13,181 bases of DNA, from the NCBI GenBank assembly GCA_035444405.1, contig DAOMOP010000111.1, positions 1-13,181 on the forward strand, in the 5' to 3' direction. The position numbers and the translations under genes were made by a program. Every line of letters starts with the position of its first letter. Positions within the stretch are counted from its first letter, which is position 1. The notes beneath the pieces were generated by a model. It was not told where the DNA came from and did not search any database. It worked only from the letters and a program-made list of their open reading frames with translations. This stretch comes from DAOMOP01 sp035444405. Its GTDB lineage: Bacteria > Pseudomonadota > Gammaproteobacteria > Burkholderiales > Rhodocyclaceae. Positions 1 to 6,426 of this stretch are shown one piece after another.

Positions 1-1387
1 CTTCCTGGATCAGGTCGAGGAACTGCAGGCCGCGGTTGGTGTATTTCTTCGCGATCGAGATCACCAGGCGCAGGTTGGCCTCGGTCATCTCGCGCTTGGC
101 GCGACGCATCTTCGCCTCGCCGGTGGACATCTGGCGGTTGATGTCCTTGAGGTCCTTCAGCGAGATGCCGATGCCGTCCTGCAGCTCGATGAGCTTTTGC
201 TGCTCCTCGAGTACCGCCGGATGTACGCGCATCAGCCCTTCGGCATAGCCCTTGCCGGCAGCGATCTCGTCCTTGAGCCAGTCGAGATCGATCTCGCGGC
301 CCGGGAACACCTTGATGAAGTGCTGGCGCGGCATGCCGGCGCGATCGACGCACAGGCGCAGGATCTGCCGCTCGTGGCCGCGCACCTGCTCGACCATGTG
401 GCGCACCGAGTCGCACAGGCGTTCGATCGTCTTGGCGGTGAAGCGGATGTTGAGCAGCTCGTCGGAAATGCGCTGCTGCAGCTCGCGGTAGGTGTCGTCC
501 TTCGAGCCGCTTTGCGCGAGCACGGCCATCTGCTGCTCGTACAGGCCGCGGATGATGGCGAAGCGCTCGATCGCATCGGTCTTGAGCTTGAGCAGCGAGG
601 CGGCGTTGGCCGCGGCCTCCTTGTCGGCGCCGCTTTCCTCGTCGTCGTCCTCGTCGTCGCCGTCGCCGTCGTCGTCGCTGTCGACCACGTCCTCGTCGTC
701 GTCCTCTTCGTCGCTGTCGCCGCTGTCGTCGTCCGAGGCCGAGTCACCGCCCTCTTCGGGGTTGATCAACCCGTCGATGAATTCGTCGATGCGCATCTCG
801 TCGCGCCCGACCTTGTCGGCCGTCTCGAGCATTTCGGCGATCGTCGTGGGGCAGGCCGAGATCGCCTGCACCATGTGCTTGAGACCTTCCTCGATACGCT
901 TGGCGATCTCGATCTCGCCCTCGCGCGTGAGCAACTCGACCGTGCCCATCTCGCGCATGTACATGCGCACCGGATCGGTCGTGCGTCCGAACTCGGAGTC
1001 GACCGACGACAGCGCCTGCTCGGCTTCTTCTTCGGCGACGTCCTCGTCGACCGAAGCCGGCACGTTGTCGGACATCAGCAGGTCTTCGGCCGCCGGCGCT
1101 TCGTCGAAGACGCGGATCCCCATGTTGTTGAACGTCGCGATGATGCCTTCGATCTGCTCCGCATCGGCGACGTCGTCAGGCAGATGGTCGCTGATTTCGG
1201 CGTAGGTCAGGTAGCCACGTTCCTTGCCCAGAGTGATCAGGGTCTTGAGCTGCGTACGGCGCAATTCGGGATCGAGCGGCACTGCAGTGGGGCTGCTCGC
1301 GGCGTCAGCTTCGACCTTTTTCCTGGCTCTGGGGGTGCGACCTTTTGCACCGTCCTTGCGCGAACCTTGGGCTTTCTCGCGGGCCAT
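1..1387 (-). CDS. rpoD: RNA polymerase primary sigma factor (sigma-70), C-terminus cut by the window edge
   Basis: This is the housekeeping sigma factor that directs RNA polymerase to most promoters. The 462 codons visible begin at ATG 1387, preceded by AAGGAG four bases upstream, and run off the left edge. Residues 38-100 resemble region 1.1 (RRTQLKTLITLGKERGYLTY). Region 1.2 lies at about 137-168 (DPVRMYMREMGTVELLTREG). A non-conserved region follows with a very acidic stretch at about 211-257. The last codons read NLRLVISIAKKYTNRGLQFL, which is region 2.1 entering the core-binding segment. Regions 2.3-2.4, 3 and 4 (promoter -10 and -35 recognition) are outside the window. It is the last gene of the rpsU-yqeY-dnaG-rpoD operon, starting 49 bases after the dnaG stop. 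The basic N-terminus (residues 1-25, rich in Lys and Arg) is an extension ahead of region 1.1. Identity is very secure. Confidence 0.97.
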   Translation of the reverse strand, partial: MAREKAQGSRKDGAKGRTPRARKKVEADAASSPTAVPLDPELRRTQLKTLITLGKERGYLTYAEISDHLPDDVADAEQIEGIIATFNNMGIRVFDEAPAAEDLLMSDNVPASVDEDVAEEEAEQALSSVDSEFGRTTDPVRMYMREMGTVELLTREGEIEIAKRIEEGLKHMVQAISACPTTIAEMLETADKVGRDEMRIDEFIDGLINPEEGGDSASDDDSGDSDEEDDDEDVVDSDDDGDGDDEDDDEESGADKEAAANAASLLKLKTDAIERFAIIRGLYEQQMAVLAQSGSKDDTYRELQQRISDELLNIRFTAKTIERLCDSVRHMVEQVRGHERQILRLCVDRAGMPRQHFIKVFPGREIDLDWLKDEIAAGKGYAEGLMRVHPAVLEEQQKLIELQDGIGISLKDLKDINRQMSTGEAKMRRAKREMTEANLRLVISIAKKYTNRGLQFLDLIQE

Positions 1388-1415
1388 GGCACTCCTTGAA
1401 TCGAGGTGGCGATTA

Positions 1416-1430
1416 TTCGGGAAACCCGAA
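1416..1430 (-). other. Small perfect hairpin in the dnaG-rpoD gap
   Basis: TTCGGG and CCCGAA form a perfect 6-bp stem around a 3-base loop, 28 bases upstream of the rpoD start. No T-run follows it, so it is unlikely to be an intrinsic terminator. E. coli mRNA is processed between dnaG and rpoD, so a processing or stability role is possible but is inference. Confidence 0.35.
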
Positions 1431-1436
1431 ATTATA
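1431..1436 (-). promoter_or_regulatory. Candidate internal -10 element for rpoD
   Basis: On the minus strand a perfect TATAAT lies immediately after the dnaG stop codon and about 44 bases before the rpoD start. No good -35 hexamer is present 16-18 bases upstream; the best is CCGCCA at a 17-base spacing. E. coli rpoD also has internal promoters inside and after dnaG. This is therefore a plausible secondary start site, but chance remains possible. Confidence 0.3.
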
Positions 1437-3248
1437 CTATGAATCCTTAGTCTTGGCGGCGTCGCTCAGGTTCCGCTTCTCGACCAGCAGGGCCGCGAGG
1501 CGTTGCCGCTCCAGCGCGGAGAGCCCTTGCTCGCGCTCCTGGCGGGTCAGGGTCAGAATCTCTTCGTTGATCGCATCGACCTGCAGCTTGCGTACGGTGT
1601 CTTCGAAAACCTGTTCGATCACTGATTCATCGTAGTCCGCGTTGACGAGTTCGCCAGCCACGGCGGCCAGCGTGGGCGCGTGCGGGGTATCGCGAAAGCG
1701 CTCGACCAGGGCGGCGAGCCCGCCGCGCGGATCGAGCTCGCCGATGCTCATGGCATCGATCAGTGCAACCAGTGCGGCACCTTCGGCGTTGCTGGCCGGG
1801 ACGAGATCGACAGGCAGCCGCGCGATCCAGGCCGGGTGCTGCAAGGCCAGGCGCAGCAGTGTCGCGACCGGCGCGGCCGGGCGCACGCGGCGCTGCGGCC
1901 GTGCGGCAGCCGCGTTCGGCGGCCTCGGCCGCGGCGCGGCGCCGGAGTGCCCGTGCTGTCGGTCGCTGCGCTCGAGGCCGAAGGCCGATTCGACTTCCGC
2001 CTGCGTGAGCCCGCTCGCCTCGGCGATCGATTTGACCAGTTGCAGGCGCAGCAGCGGCGCGCCGATGCGCGTGACGAGCGGGCGCGCGTCGTGCACCAGA
2101 TGCGCGCGCCCTTCGGCGGTGTCGAGCGCGCGGGCGTTCGCCAGCTCGCGCATCAGAAAGCCGGCCAGAGGGGTCGCGGCGCTCGCCGCTTCACGCAAGG
2201 CCGCGGCGCCCTCGGCGCGCACGAACGAATCGGGGTCGTGCCCTTCGGGAAGAAACAGGAAGGCCAGCGTGACGTCATCGCGCAGCGCTTCGAGCGAGGA
2301 TTCGAGTGCGCGCCAGGCCGCCTTCCGGCCCGCGGCGTCGCCGTCGAAGCAGAAGACGATGCGCTCGGCGTGGCGCAGCAGCGTGCCGACGTGATGGGCG
2401 GTGGTGGCGGTGCCGAGGGTCGCCACCGCGTTGCCGATGCCGTGCTGCGCGAGCGCGACGACGTCCATGTAGCCTTCGACGACCAGCACGTCGCGGTGCT
2501 CGCGAATCGCGTCGCGCGCCTGGGGCAGGCCGTAGAGCTCGCGCCCTTTCTCGAACAGCGGCGTTTCGGGGGAGTTCAGATACTTCGGTTCGCCGCCGTC
2601 GAGAACCCGTCCGCCGAATGCGATGATGCGGCCGCGGCGGTCCTGGATCGGGAACATGATCCGGTTGCGGAAGCGGTCGTAGCGCCGCCCGGCGTCGTTC
2701 TCGATCACCAGGCCGGCCGTGAGCAGCGCCTTGGCCTGATAGTCGGCGAAGACGTCGCGCAGGCCGTGCCAGTCGTCGGCGGCATAGCCGATGCCGAAAC
2801 GCGCCGCGATCTCGCCGGTCACGCCGCGCCGCTTCAGGTAATCGATGGCGGCCGGTGCCTTGCGCAGCTGCTCGCGATAGTGGCGCGCCGCGGTCGTCAT
2901 CGCCTCGACCAGCGCGTCGTGCTCGCTGGCGACCGCTGCGGGGCGGTGCGCGCCTGCTTCTTCGGGCACGGTCACGCCGACCTGCCGCGCGAGCTCCCTG
3001 ACTGCGTCGACGAAGGGCAGCCCGCTGTATTCCATCAGGAAGCTGATCGCATTGCCATGCACGCCGCAGCCGAAGCAGTGATAGAACTGCTTGGTCGGGC
3101 TCACCGAGAACGACGGCGTCTTTTCGCCGTGGAACGGGCAGCACGCAAAGTAATTCGCGCCGCCCTTCTTCAGCGTCAGATGGCGCTCGATGACGTCGAC
3201 GATGTCGGCACGGGCGAGCAGGTCCTGGATGAAGGACTGGGGGATCAT
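1437..3248 (-). CDS. dnaG: DNA primase
   Basis: DnaG makes the RNA primers for Okazaki fragments and leading-strand initiation at the replication fork, working with the DnaB helicase. The 603-residue product is close to the usual length (E. coli 581). An N-terminal CHC2 zinc-binding domain has Cys37, His40, Cys58 and Cys61 in CPFHGEKTPSF...YHCFGCG. The catalytic core follows, with the basic motif DRFRNRIMFPI (191-201). The Toprim domain carries EGYMD at 258-262 and the metal-binding DGD at 302-304. A Pro/Arg/Ala-rich linker (about 430-460) leads into the C-terminal DnaB-interacting domain. The start at ATG 3248 gives the typical MIPQSFIQDLLARADIVDVI beginning. No strong ribosome binding site is visible before it, which fits low expression. 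It sits 31 bases after yqeY and 49 bases before rpoD in one operon. Confidence 0.98.
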   Translation of the reverse strand: MIPQSFIQDLLARADIVDVIERHLTLKKGGANYFACCPFHGEKTPSFSVSPTKQFYHCFGCGVHGNAISFLMEYSGLPFVDAVRELARQVGVTVPEEAGAHRPAAVASEHDALVEAMTTAARHYREQLRKAPAAIDYLKRRGVTGEIAARFGIGYAADDWHGLRDVFADYQAKALLTAGLVIENDAGRRYDRFRNRIMFPIQDRRGRIIAFGGRVLDGGEPKYLNSPETPLFEKGRELYGLPQARDAIREHRDVLVVEGYMDVVALAQHGIGNAVATLGTATTAHHVGTLLRHAERIVFCFDGDAAGRKAAWRALESSLEALRDDVTLAFLFLPEGHDPDSFVRAEGAAALREAASAATPLAGFLMRELANARALDTAEGRAHLVHDARPLVTRIGAPLLRLQLVKSIAEASGLTQAEVESAFGLERSDRQHGHSGAAPRPRPPNAAAARPQRRVRPAAPVATLLRLALQHPAWIARLPVDLVPASNAEGAALVALIDAMSIGELDPRGGLAALVERFRDTPHAPTLAAVAGELVNADYDESVIEQVFEDTVRKLQVDAINEEILTLTRQEREQGLSALERQRLAALLVEKRNLSDAAKTKDS

Positions 3249-3279
3249 CGCGATCGTGGCGTGCGCGCGCTGGCCGGGC

Positions 3280-3726
3280 TCAGCTCCCGAGCCGCGCGCG
3301 CACGCGGCGCGATACCTCGGCCATGTCGGCGCGGCCGGCCAGGCGAGGCTTGAGCACCCCCATCACCTTGCCCATGTCGGCAATCCCGGCGGCCTGTGTT
3401 TCGGACAGCGCCGCGGCGATGGCCTGCTCCAGCGCGTCGTCGGACAGGGCTTCGGGCAGGTAGGCCGACAGCACTTCGATTTCGAAGCGCTCGCCGGCGG
3501 CCCGCTCCGGCCGGTTCGCCGCGTCGTACTGCGCGGCGGCGTCGCGGCGCTGCTTGACCAGCTTCTCGATGGTCGCCGTGACGGCCATGTCGTCGAGCGC
3601 GTGGCGCTCGTCGATCTCACGCTGCTTGATCGCCGCGATCAGCAGCCGCAGCGCCGACAGCCGTGCGCTGTCCTTGGCGCGCAGCGCGGATTTCATGTCT
3701 TCCTGGATGCGGGTCTTGAGCGACAT
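3280..3726 (-). CDS. yqeY: GatB/YqeY domain-containing protein
   Basis: This small cytoplasmic protein of 148 residues belongs to the YqeY family, which resembles the tail domain of the GatB subunit of the tRNA-dependent amidotransferase. Its exact role is not established. The protein starts MSLKTRIQEDMKSALRAKD and has the family signatures LRLLIAAIKQREID and, toward the end, the helical tail GIADMGKVMGVLKPRLAGRA. The start at 3726 is chosen because AGGAG lies about seven bases upstream; an in-frame extension to 3759 lacks family similarity and crosses the downstream side of the hairpin at 3756-3796. It lies between rpsU and dnaG, a common arrangement in betaproteobacteria and other groups, and is 31 bases upstream of dnaG. 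Family assignment is firm but function is open. Confidence 0.93.
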   Translation of the reverse strand: MSLKTRIQEDMKSALRAKDSARLSALRLLIAAIKQREIDERHALDDMAVTATIEKLVKQRRDAAAQYDAANRPERAAGERFEIEVLSAYLPEALSDDALEQAIAAALSETQAAGIADMGKVMGVLKPRLAGRADMAEVSRRVRARLGS

Positions 3727-3755
3727 CGCGTACTCCTGATCGGAAAGCACAAACG

Positions 3756-3796
3756 CCACGCCGGGCGCGACCCGTCTGGGTTCGCGCCCGGCGTGG
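3756..3796 (-). terminator. Hairpin terminator/attenuator between rpsU and yqeY
   Basis: CCACGCCGGGCGCGA at 3756-3770 and its exact reverse complement at 3782-3796 form a perfect 15-bp GC-rich stem around an 11-base loop. Read on the minus strand, the stem is followed by CGTTTGTGCTTT, an interrupted T-rich tract. It lies 39 bases after the rpsU stop. In E. coli a terminator at the equivalent place reduces transcription of dnaG and rpoD relative to rpsU. The broken T-tract suggests partial rather than complete termination. Confidence 0.8.
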
Positions 3797-3835
3797 AGAT
3801 GTTCCGGACCCCGTATCGTTCTGCTTCGGGATCGA

Positions 3836-4048
3836 TCAGTACAGCTTCGGCGGCAGCATCTGGCTGCGCAGGCGCTTGTGATTGCGCTTGACGGCGGCGG
3901 CGAGCTTGCGCTTGCGCTCGGCCGTGGGCTTCTCGTAGAACTCGCGCGAGCGCAGTTCGGTCAGCAAGCCGGTCTTTTCGATGGTGCGCTTGAAGCGACG
4001 GATGGCGACTTCGAACGGCTCGTTTTCCTTTACGCGAATACCGGGCAT
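3836..4048 (-). CDS. rpsU: 30S ribosomal protein S21
   Basis: This is a small basic protein of the 30S ribosomal subunit, involved in translation initiation near the anti-Shine-Dalgarno end of 16S rRNA. All 70 residues match the expected size and pattern: MPGIRVKENEPFEVAIRRFK, then the TGLLTELRSREFYEKPTAERKRK motif broken across the middle, ending in a Lys/Arg-rich tail and PPKLY. The start at 4048 has AAGGA eight bases upstream; longer in-frame extensions run into the promoter and are not real. It is the first gene of the rpsU-yqeY-dnaG-rpoD operon, with its own promoter at 4089-4118 and a strong hairpin right after it. It is divergent from tsaD, as in E. coli. Confidence 0.97.
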   Translation of the reverse strand: MPGIRVKENEPFEVAIRRFKRTIEKTGLLTELRSREFYEKPTAERKRKLAAAVKRNHKRLRSQMLPPKLY

Positions 4049-4088
4049 TACGGAGTTCCTTGTGTGTCTTGGAGTCGGATAAACGCGA

Positions 4089-4118
4089 AGTATAGCGGCA
4101 TCGCCGCGACGGGTGCAA
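4089..4118 (-). promoter_or_regulatory. Promoter of the rpsU-yqeY-dnaG-rpoD operon
   Basis: On the minus strand TTGCAC (4118-4113) is separated by 18 bases from TATACT (4094-4089). The -10 matches the sigma70 consensus at 5 of 6 positions and the -35 at 3 of 6, including TTG. Transcription would start near 4082 and leave a leader of about 34 bases before rpsU, carrying the AAGGA ribosome binding site. Confidence 0.65.
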
Positions 4119-4177
4119 GGAGATGTTCGGTACGCATCGGCCTTGCGGGCCGTGTCGCGGCGTCGGCGAAGCGTCGT

Positions 4178-4216
4178 GCTCGAGCCTTTCGAGCGCATCG
4201 GCTTCCGCGCTACACT
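4178..4216 (+). promoter_or_regulatory. Candidate tsaD promoter with a dyad over the -35 region
   Basis: TACACT at 4211-4216 is a reasonable -10 element (4 of 6), about 30 bases before the tsaD start. The best -35 at a 17-base spacing is the poor TTCGAG (4188-4193). A perfect 6-bp inverted repeat, GCTCGA (4178-4183) and TCGAGC (4189-4194), covers that -35 position. It could be an operator or a chance GC-rich palindrome. Confidence 0.35.
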
Positions 4217-4245
4217 GGCGCGTTTGGTCGTGTGGACATGTGGGG

Positions 4246-5277
4246 ATGAAGGTACTGGGCATCGAAACCTCGTGTGACGAGACCGGCGTCGCGGTGTACG
4301 ACACGGACGCCGGGCTGCTCGGACACAGGGTGCATTCGCAGATCGATCTGCATGCGGCCTATGGCGGGGTGGTGCCGGAGCTTGCTTCGCGCGATCACAC
4401 CCGCCGCCTGCCGATTCTGGTGCGGCAGACGCTCGAGGCTGCGGGGTGCGCGCTGAGCTCGATCGATGCCGTTGCCTACACGGCCGGGCCGGGGCTGGCC
4501 GGTGCGCTGCTGGTCGGGGCCGGCTTCGCCGAATCGTTCGGCGTCGCGCTCGGCGTGCCGGTGCTGCCCATCCACCACCTCGAAGGGCATCTCCTGTCGC
4601 CGCTGCTGTCGGCGCAGCCGCCGCGCTTTCCGTTCGTCGCCTTGCTGGTGTCGGGTGGTCATACGCAGCTGATGGAGGTCGCCGGGGTGGGCGAATATGT
4701 GCTGCTCGGCGAGACGCTGGATGATGCCGCAGGCGAGGCCTTCGACAAGACGGCCAAGCTGATGGGGCTCGATTATCCCGGTGGCCCGCAGCTGGCCCGG
4801 CTCGCGCGTGCCGGGCGCGCGGGCCGATTCGCGCTGCCGCGGCCGATGCTGCGCAGTCCCGATCTCGATTTCAGCTTCAGTGGCCTCAAGACCGCGGTGC
4901 TCCACGTCGTCTCGTCAGCCGACTGGCGCCGCGACGATGCGGCCGACCTCGCGGCGGACTTCCAGGAGGCCGTCGTGGACGTGCTGTGCGCCAAGTCGCT
5001 GCGCGCGCTGGCGCAGACCGGGCTCGATCAGTTGGTCGTCGCCGGCGGCGTGGGCGCCAACTTGCGGCTGCGTGAACGACTCGATGCGCAAGCGCGCCGC
5101 AAGCGCCTGCGGGTGTTCTATCCCGAGCCGGAGCTGTGCACCGACAACGGCGCGATGATCGCGTTTGCCGGTGCGCTGCGGCTGCAGGGCGGAGAGCGCG
5201 GCGACCGCAGCGGCGCCGTGCGCGTGCATCCGCGCTGGCCGCTCGCCGAACTGGAGCGGCCGGCGGTCACGGTCTGA
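4246..5277 (+). CDS. tsaD: tRNA N6-adenosine threonylcarbamoyltransferase
   Basis: TsaD (Kae1/Gcp/YgjD family) transfers the threonylcarbamoyl group onto A37 of tRNAs that read ANN codons, forming t6A together with TsaB, TsaC and TsaE. The 343-residue product is close to E. coli TsaD (337). It begins MKVLGIETSCDETGVAVYD, the usual N-terminal ASKHA-fold signature. The metal-binding histidines are His111 and His115 in HHLEGH. SGGHT is at 136-140, the AFDKTAKLMGLDYPGGP segment at 165-181, GGVGANLRLR at 267-276 and CTDNGAMIA at 298-306. The start at 4246 matches the family; an in-frame extension to 4123 crosses the promoter region and is unlikely. The only purine-rich sequence upstream is GTGGGG directly against the start, so the ribosome binding site is poor. 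It is divergent from rpsU and convergent with plsY. Confidence 0.98.
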   Translation: MKVLGIETSCDETGVAVYDTDAGLLGHRVHSQIDLHAAYGGVVPELASRDHTRRLPILVRQTLEAAGCALSSIDAVAYTAGPGLAGALLVGAGFAESFGVALGVPVLPIHHLEGHLLSPLLSAQPPRFPFVALLVSGGHTQLMEVAGVGEYVLLGETLDDAAGEAFDKTAKLMGLDYPGGPQLARLARAGRAGRFALPRPMLRSPDLDFSFSGLKTAVLHVVSSADWRRDDAADLAADFQEAVVDVLCAKSLRALAQTGLDQLVVAGGVGANLRLRERLDAQARRKRLRVFYPEPELCTDNGAMIAFAGALRLQGGERGDRSGAVRVHPRWPLAELERPAVTV

Positions 5278-5868
5278 TCAGCGCTTGCGGCCGCCGATCT
5301 TGCCTTCGGTGCCGTTCTTGAGCCTGCGGATGTTGTCGGCGTGCCGCAGCACGAGCGTGGCGGACATCGCGAGCAGCACGCCGATCGCCAGGGCGTCGCC
5401 CACCAGCACCAGTCCGGCCAGTGGCGCGATGGCCGCCGCGGCCAGCGCTGCCGCCGACGAGTAGCGGCTCACGAACGCCACGGCCAGCCACACCGCGAGC
5501 GCGCACAAGGCCAGCCAGCCGCTGATGCCGGCAAGCACGCCGAGCGCCGTCGCTACGCCTTTTCCGCCCCGCAGGCGCAGGAACACACTGAACACATGGC
5601 CGAAGAACGCGAACAGGCCGGCGAGCGCCGCCACGCCGGGATCGAACCCGAGCGCGCCGGCGGCCCATACGGCAAGCCAGCCCTTGGCACAGTCGCCGAC
5701 CAGCGTCAGGGCCGCGGCGGCCTTGCTGCCGCTGCGCAGCACGTTCGTCGCACCGGGGTTGCCGGAGCCGTACCGACGCGGATCGGTCAGGCCGAACAGG
5801 CGGCTGGTGACGATCGCGAACGGGATCGAGCCGAGCAGGTAGGCCGCCACGAGCAGTAACAGGGTCAT
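5278..5868 (-). CDS. plsY: Glycerol-3-phosphate acyltransferase PlsY
   Basis: PlsY is an inner-membrane enzyme that acylates glycerol-3-phosphate using acyl-phosphate made by PlsX, the first step of phospholipid synthesis. The 196-residue protein is very hydrophobic, with about five to seven predicted membrane segments. All three family motifs are visible: SGNPGATN at 35-42, GHVFSVFLRLRGGKGVATALG at 90-110, and HADNIRRLKNGTEGK at 176-190. The basic C-terminus ends KIGGRKR. The start at 5868 is supported by AGGA seven bases upstream and by the typical hydrophobic first helix with GSIPFA. Its stop codon directly abuts that of tsaD. It is divergent from folB, and the same neighbours (tsaD, plsY, folB) occur in E. 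coli. Confidence 0.97.
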   Translation of the reverse strand: MTLLLLVAAYLLGSIPFAIVTSRLFGLTDPRRYGSGNPGATNVLRSGSKAAAALTLVGDCAKGWLAVWAAGALGFDPGVAALAGLFAFFGHVFSVFLRLRGGKGVATALGVLAGISGWLALCALAVWLAVAFVSRYSSAAALAAAAIAPLAGLVLVGDALAIGVLLAMSATLVLRHADNIRRLKNGTEGKIGGRKR

Positions 5869-5912
5869 TTTTCATCCTGCCCGGGATGGCCGGGCATTGC
5901 GTCGATTGTCAG

Positions 5913-5940
5913 TGGACGGCGGAGCCGTCCGGGCTAAAAT
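5913..5940 (+). promoter_or_regulatory. Putative folB promoter containing an inverted repeat
   Basis: TGGACG (5913-5918, 4 of 6 to the -35 consensus) and TAAAAT (5935-5940, 5 of 6 to the -10) are separated by 16 bases, with folB starting at 5967. A perfect 7-bp inverted repeat, GGACGGC and GCCGTCC with a 3-base centre, occupies 5914-5930, overlapping the -35 and most of the spacer. This placement would suit a repressor site, but no regulator is identified. Confidence 0.45.
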
Positions 5941-5966
5941 TGCCGCGATTCTAATCGGGAAACACC

Positions 5967-6344
5967 ATGGATTTCATCTTCATCGAGGAATTGCGGGTGC
6001 GCGCGTGGGTCGGCATCTATGCGCGTGAGCGGGTCGCACCGCAGCTCGTCGAGCTCAATCTCACCTTCGGCGTTCCCGATGCGGCCGCTCAGCGCGACGA
6101 TATCGACGATACGATCAATTACGCCGAGGTCGTCGAGCGCATCCGCGCCGAGCTCGCCGAGCGGCATTTCAATCTGATCGAAACGCTCGGCGAATTCGTG
6201 GTGAATCTGCTTTTCGACGAATTTCGCGCGCCGTGGGTGAAGATCCGGATTGCCAAGCTCGGTGTGATGAAGGATGTGCGCCGCGTCGGCGTATTCATTC
6301 AGCGCGGTCGAAACGGCCGCACGCTGCCCGACAGCGAAGGCTGA
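5967..6344 (+). CDS. folB: Dihydroneopterin aldolase
   Basis: FolB cleaves 7,8-dihydroneopterin to 6-hydroxymethyl-7,8-dihydropterin and glycolaldehyde in folate synthesis; the enzyme is a small cytoplasmic oligomer. The 125-residue protein begins MDFIFIEELRVRAWVGIYAR, closely resembling E. coli FolB in layout. Conserved positions include Glu21, the NYAEV segment with Tyr52, and Lys97 in VKIRIAKLGV, which corresponds to the active-site lysine. The C-terminus has VGVFIQRGRN, the usual final strand. The start at 5967 is the family start; GGGAAA about seven bases upstream is a modest ribosome binding site. The gene is divergent from plsY and convergent with the H-NS-family gene 82 bases downstream. 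Confidence 0.95.
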   Translation: MDFIFIEELRVRAWVGIYARERVAPQLVELNLTFGVPDAAAQRDDIDDTINYAEVVERIRAELAERHFNLIETLGEFVVNLLFDEFRAPWVKIRIAKLGVMKDVRRVGVFIQRGRNGRTLPDSEG

Positions 6345-6426
6345 AGCGGCGGTCGACGAACGGGGCACGCGGCGCCGCGCAGCATGCCCCATTCCGGATG
6401 CCACCAAATCGTTCGGTGGACTCGGA
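6345..6426. other. Gap between convergent folB and the H-NS-family gene
   Basis: These 82 bases contain two weak inverted repeats: GGGGCA/TGCCCC (6362-6390, 17-base loop, itself enclosing a GC-rich palindrome) and CCACC/GGTGG (6401-6419, 9-base loop). Neither is followed by a T-run on either strand. They may slow polymerase between the converging genes, but neither is a clear intrinsic terminator. Confidence 0.3.

Noticed and set aside
197..1399. A 400-codon open frame on the plus strand opposite rpoD
   Set aside because: It is the antisense shadow of rpoD in GC-rich DNA. Its product is low-complexity (long Val/Ala runs opposite the acidic GAC tract) and has no recognisable domain.
1680..3353. 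A 557-codon plus-strand open frame opposite dnaG
   Set aside because: It is antisense to a clear, full-length primase gene. Its composition is rich in Arg, Ala, Gly and Val, typical of shadow frames with GC-biased third positions.
4049..4245. LexA operator in the rpsU upstream region, as known in E. coli
   Set aside because: I looked for a CTGT-N8-ACAG type site and found none.
6362..6419. Terminator between folB and the H-NS-family gene
   Set aside because: The two repeats are short, with long loops, and lack T-runs on either strand. They are kept only as a weak note.
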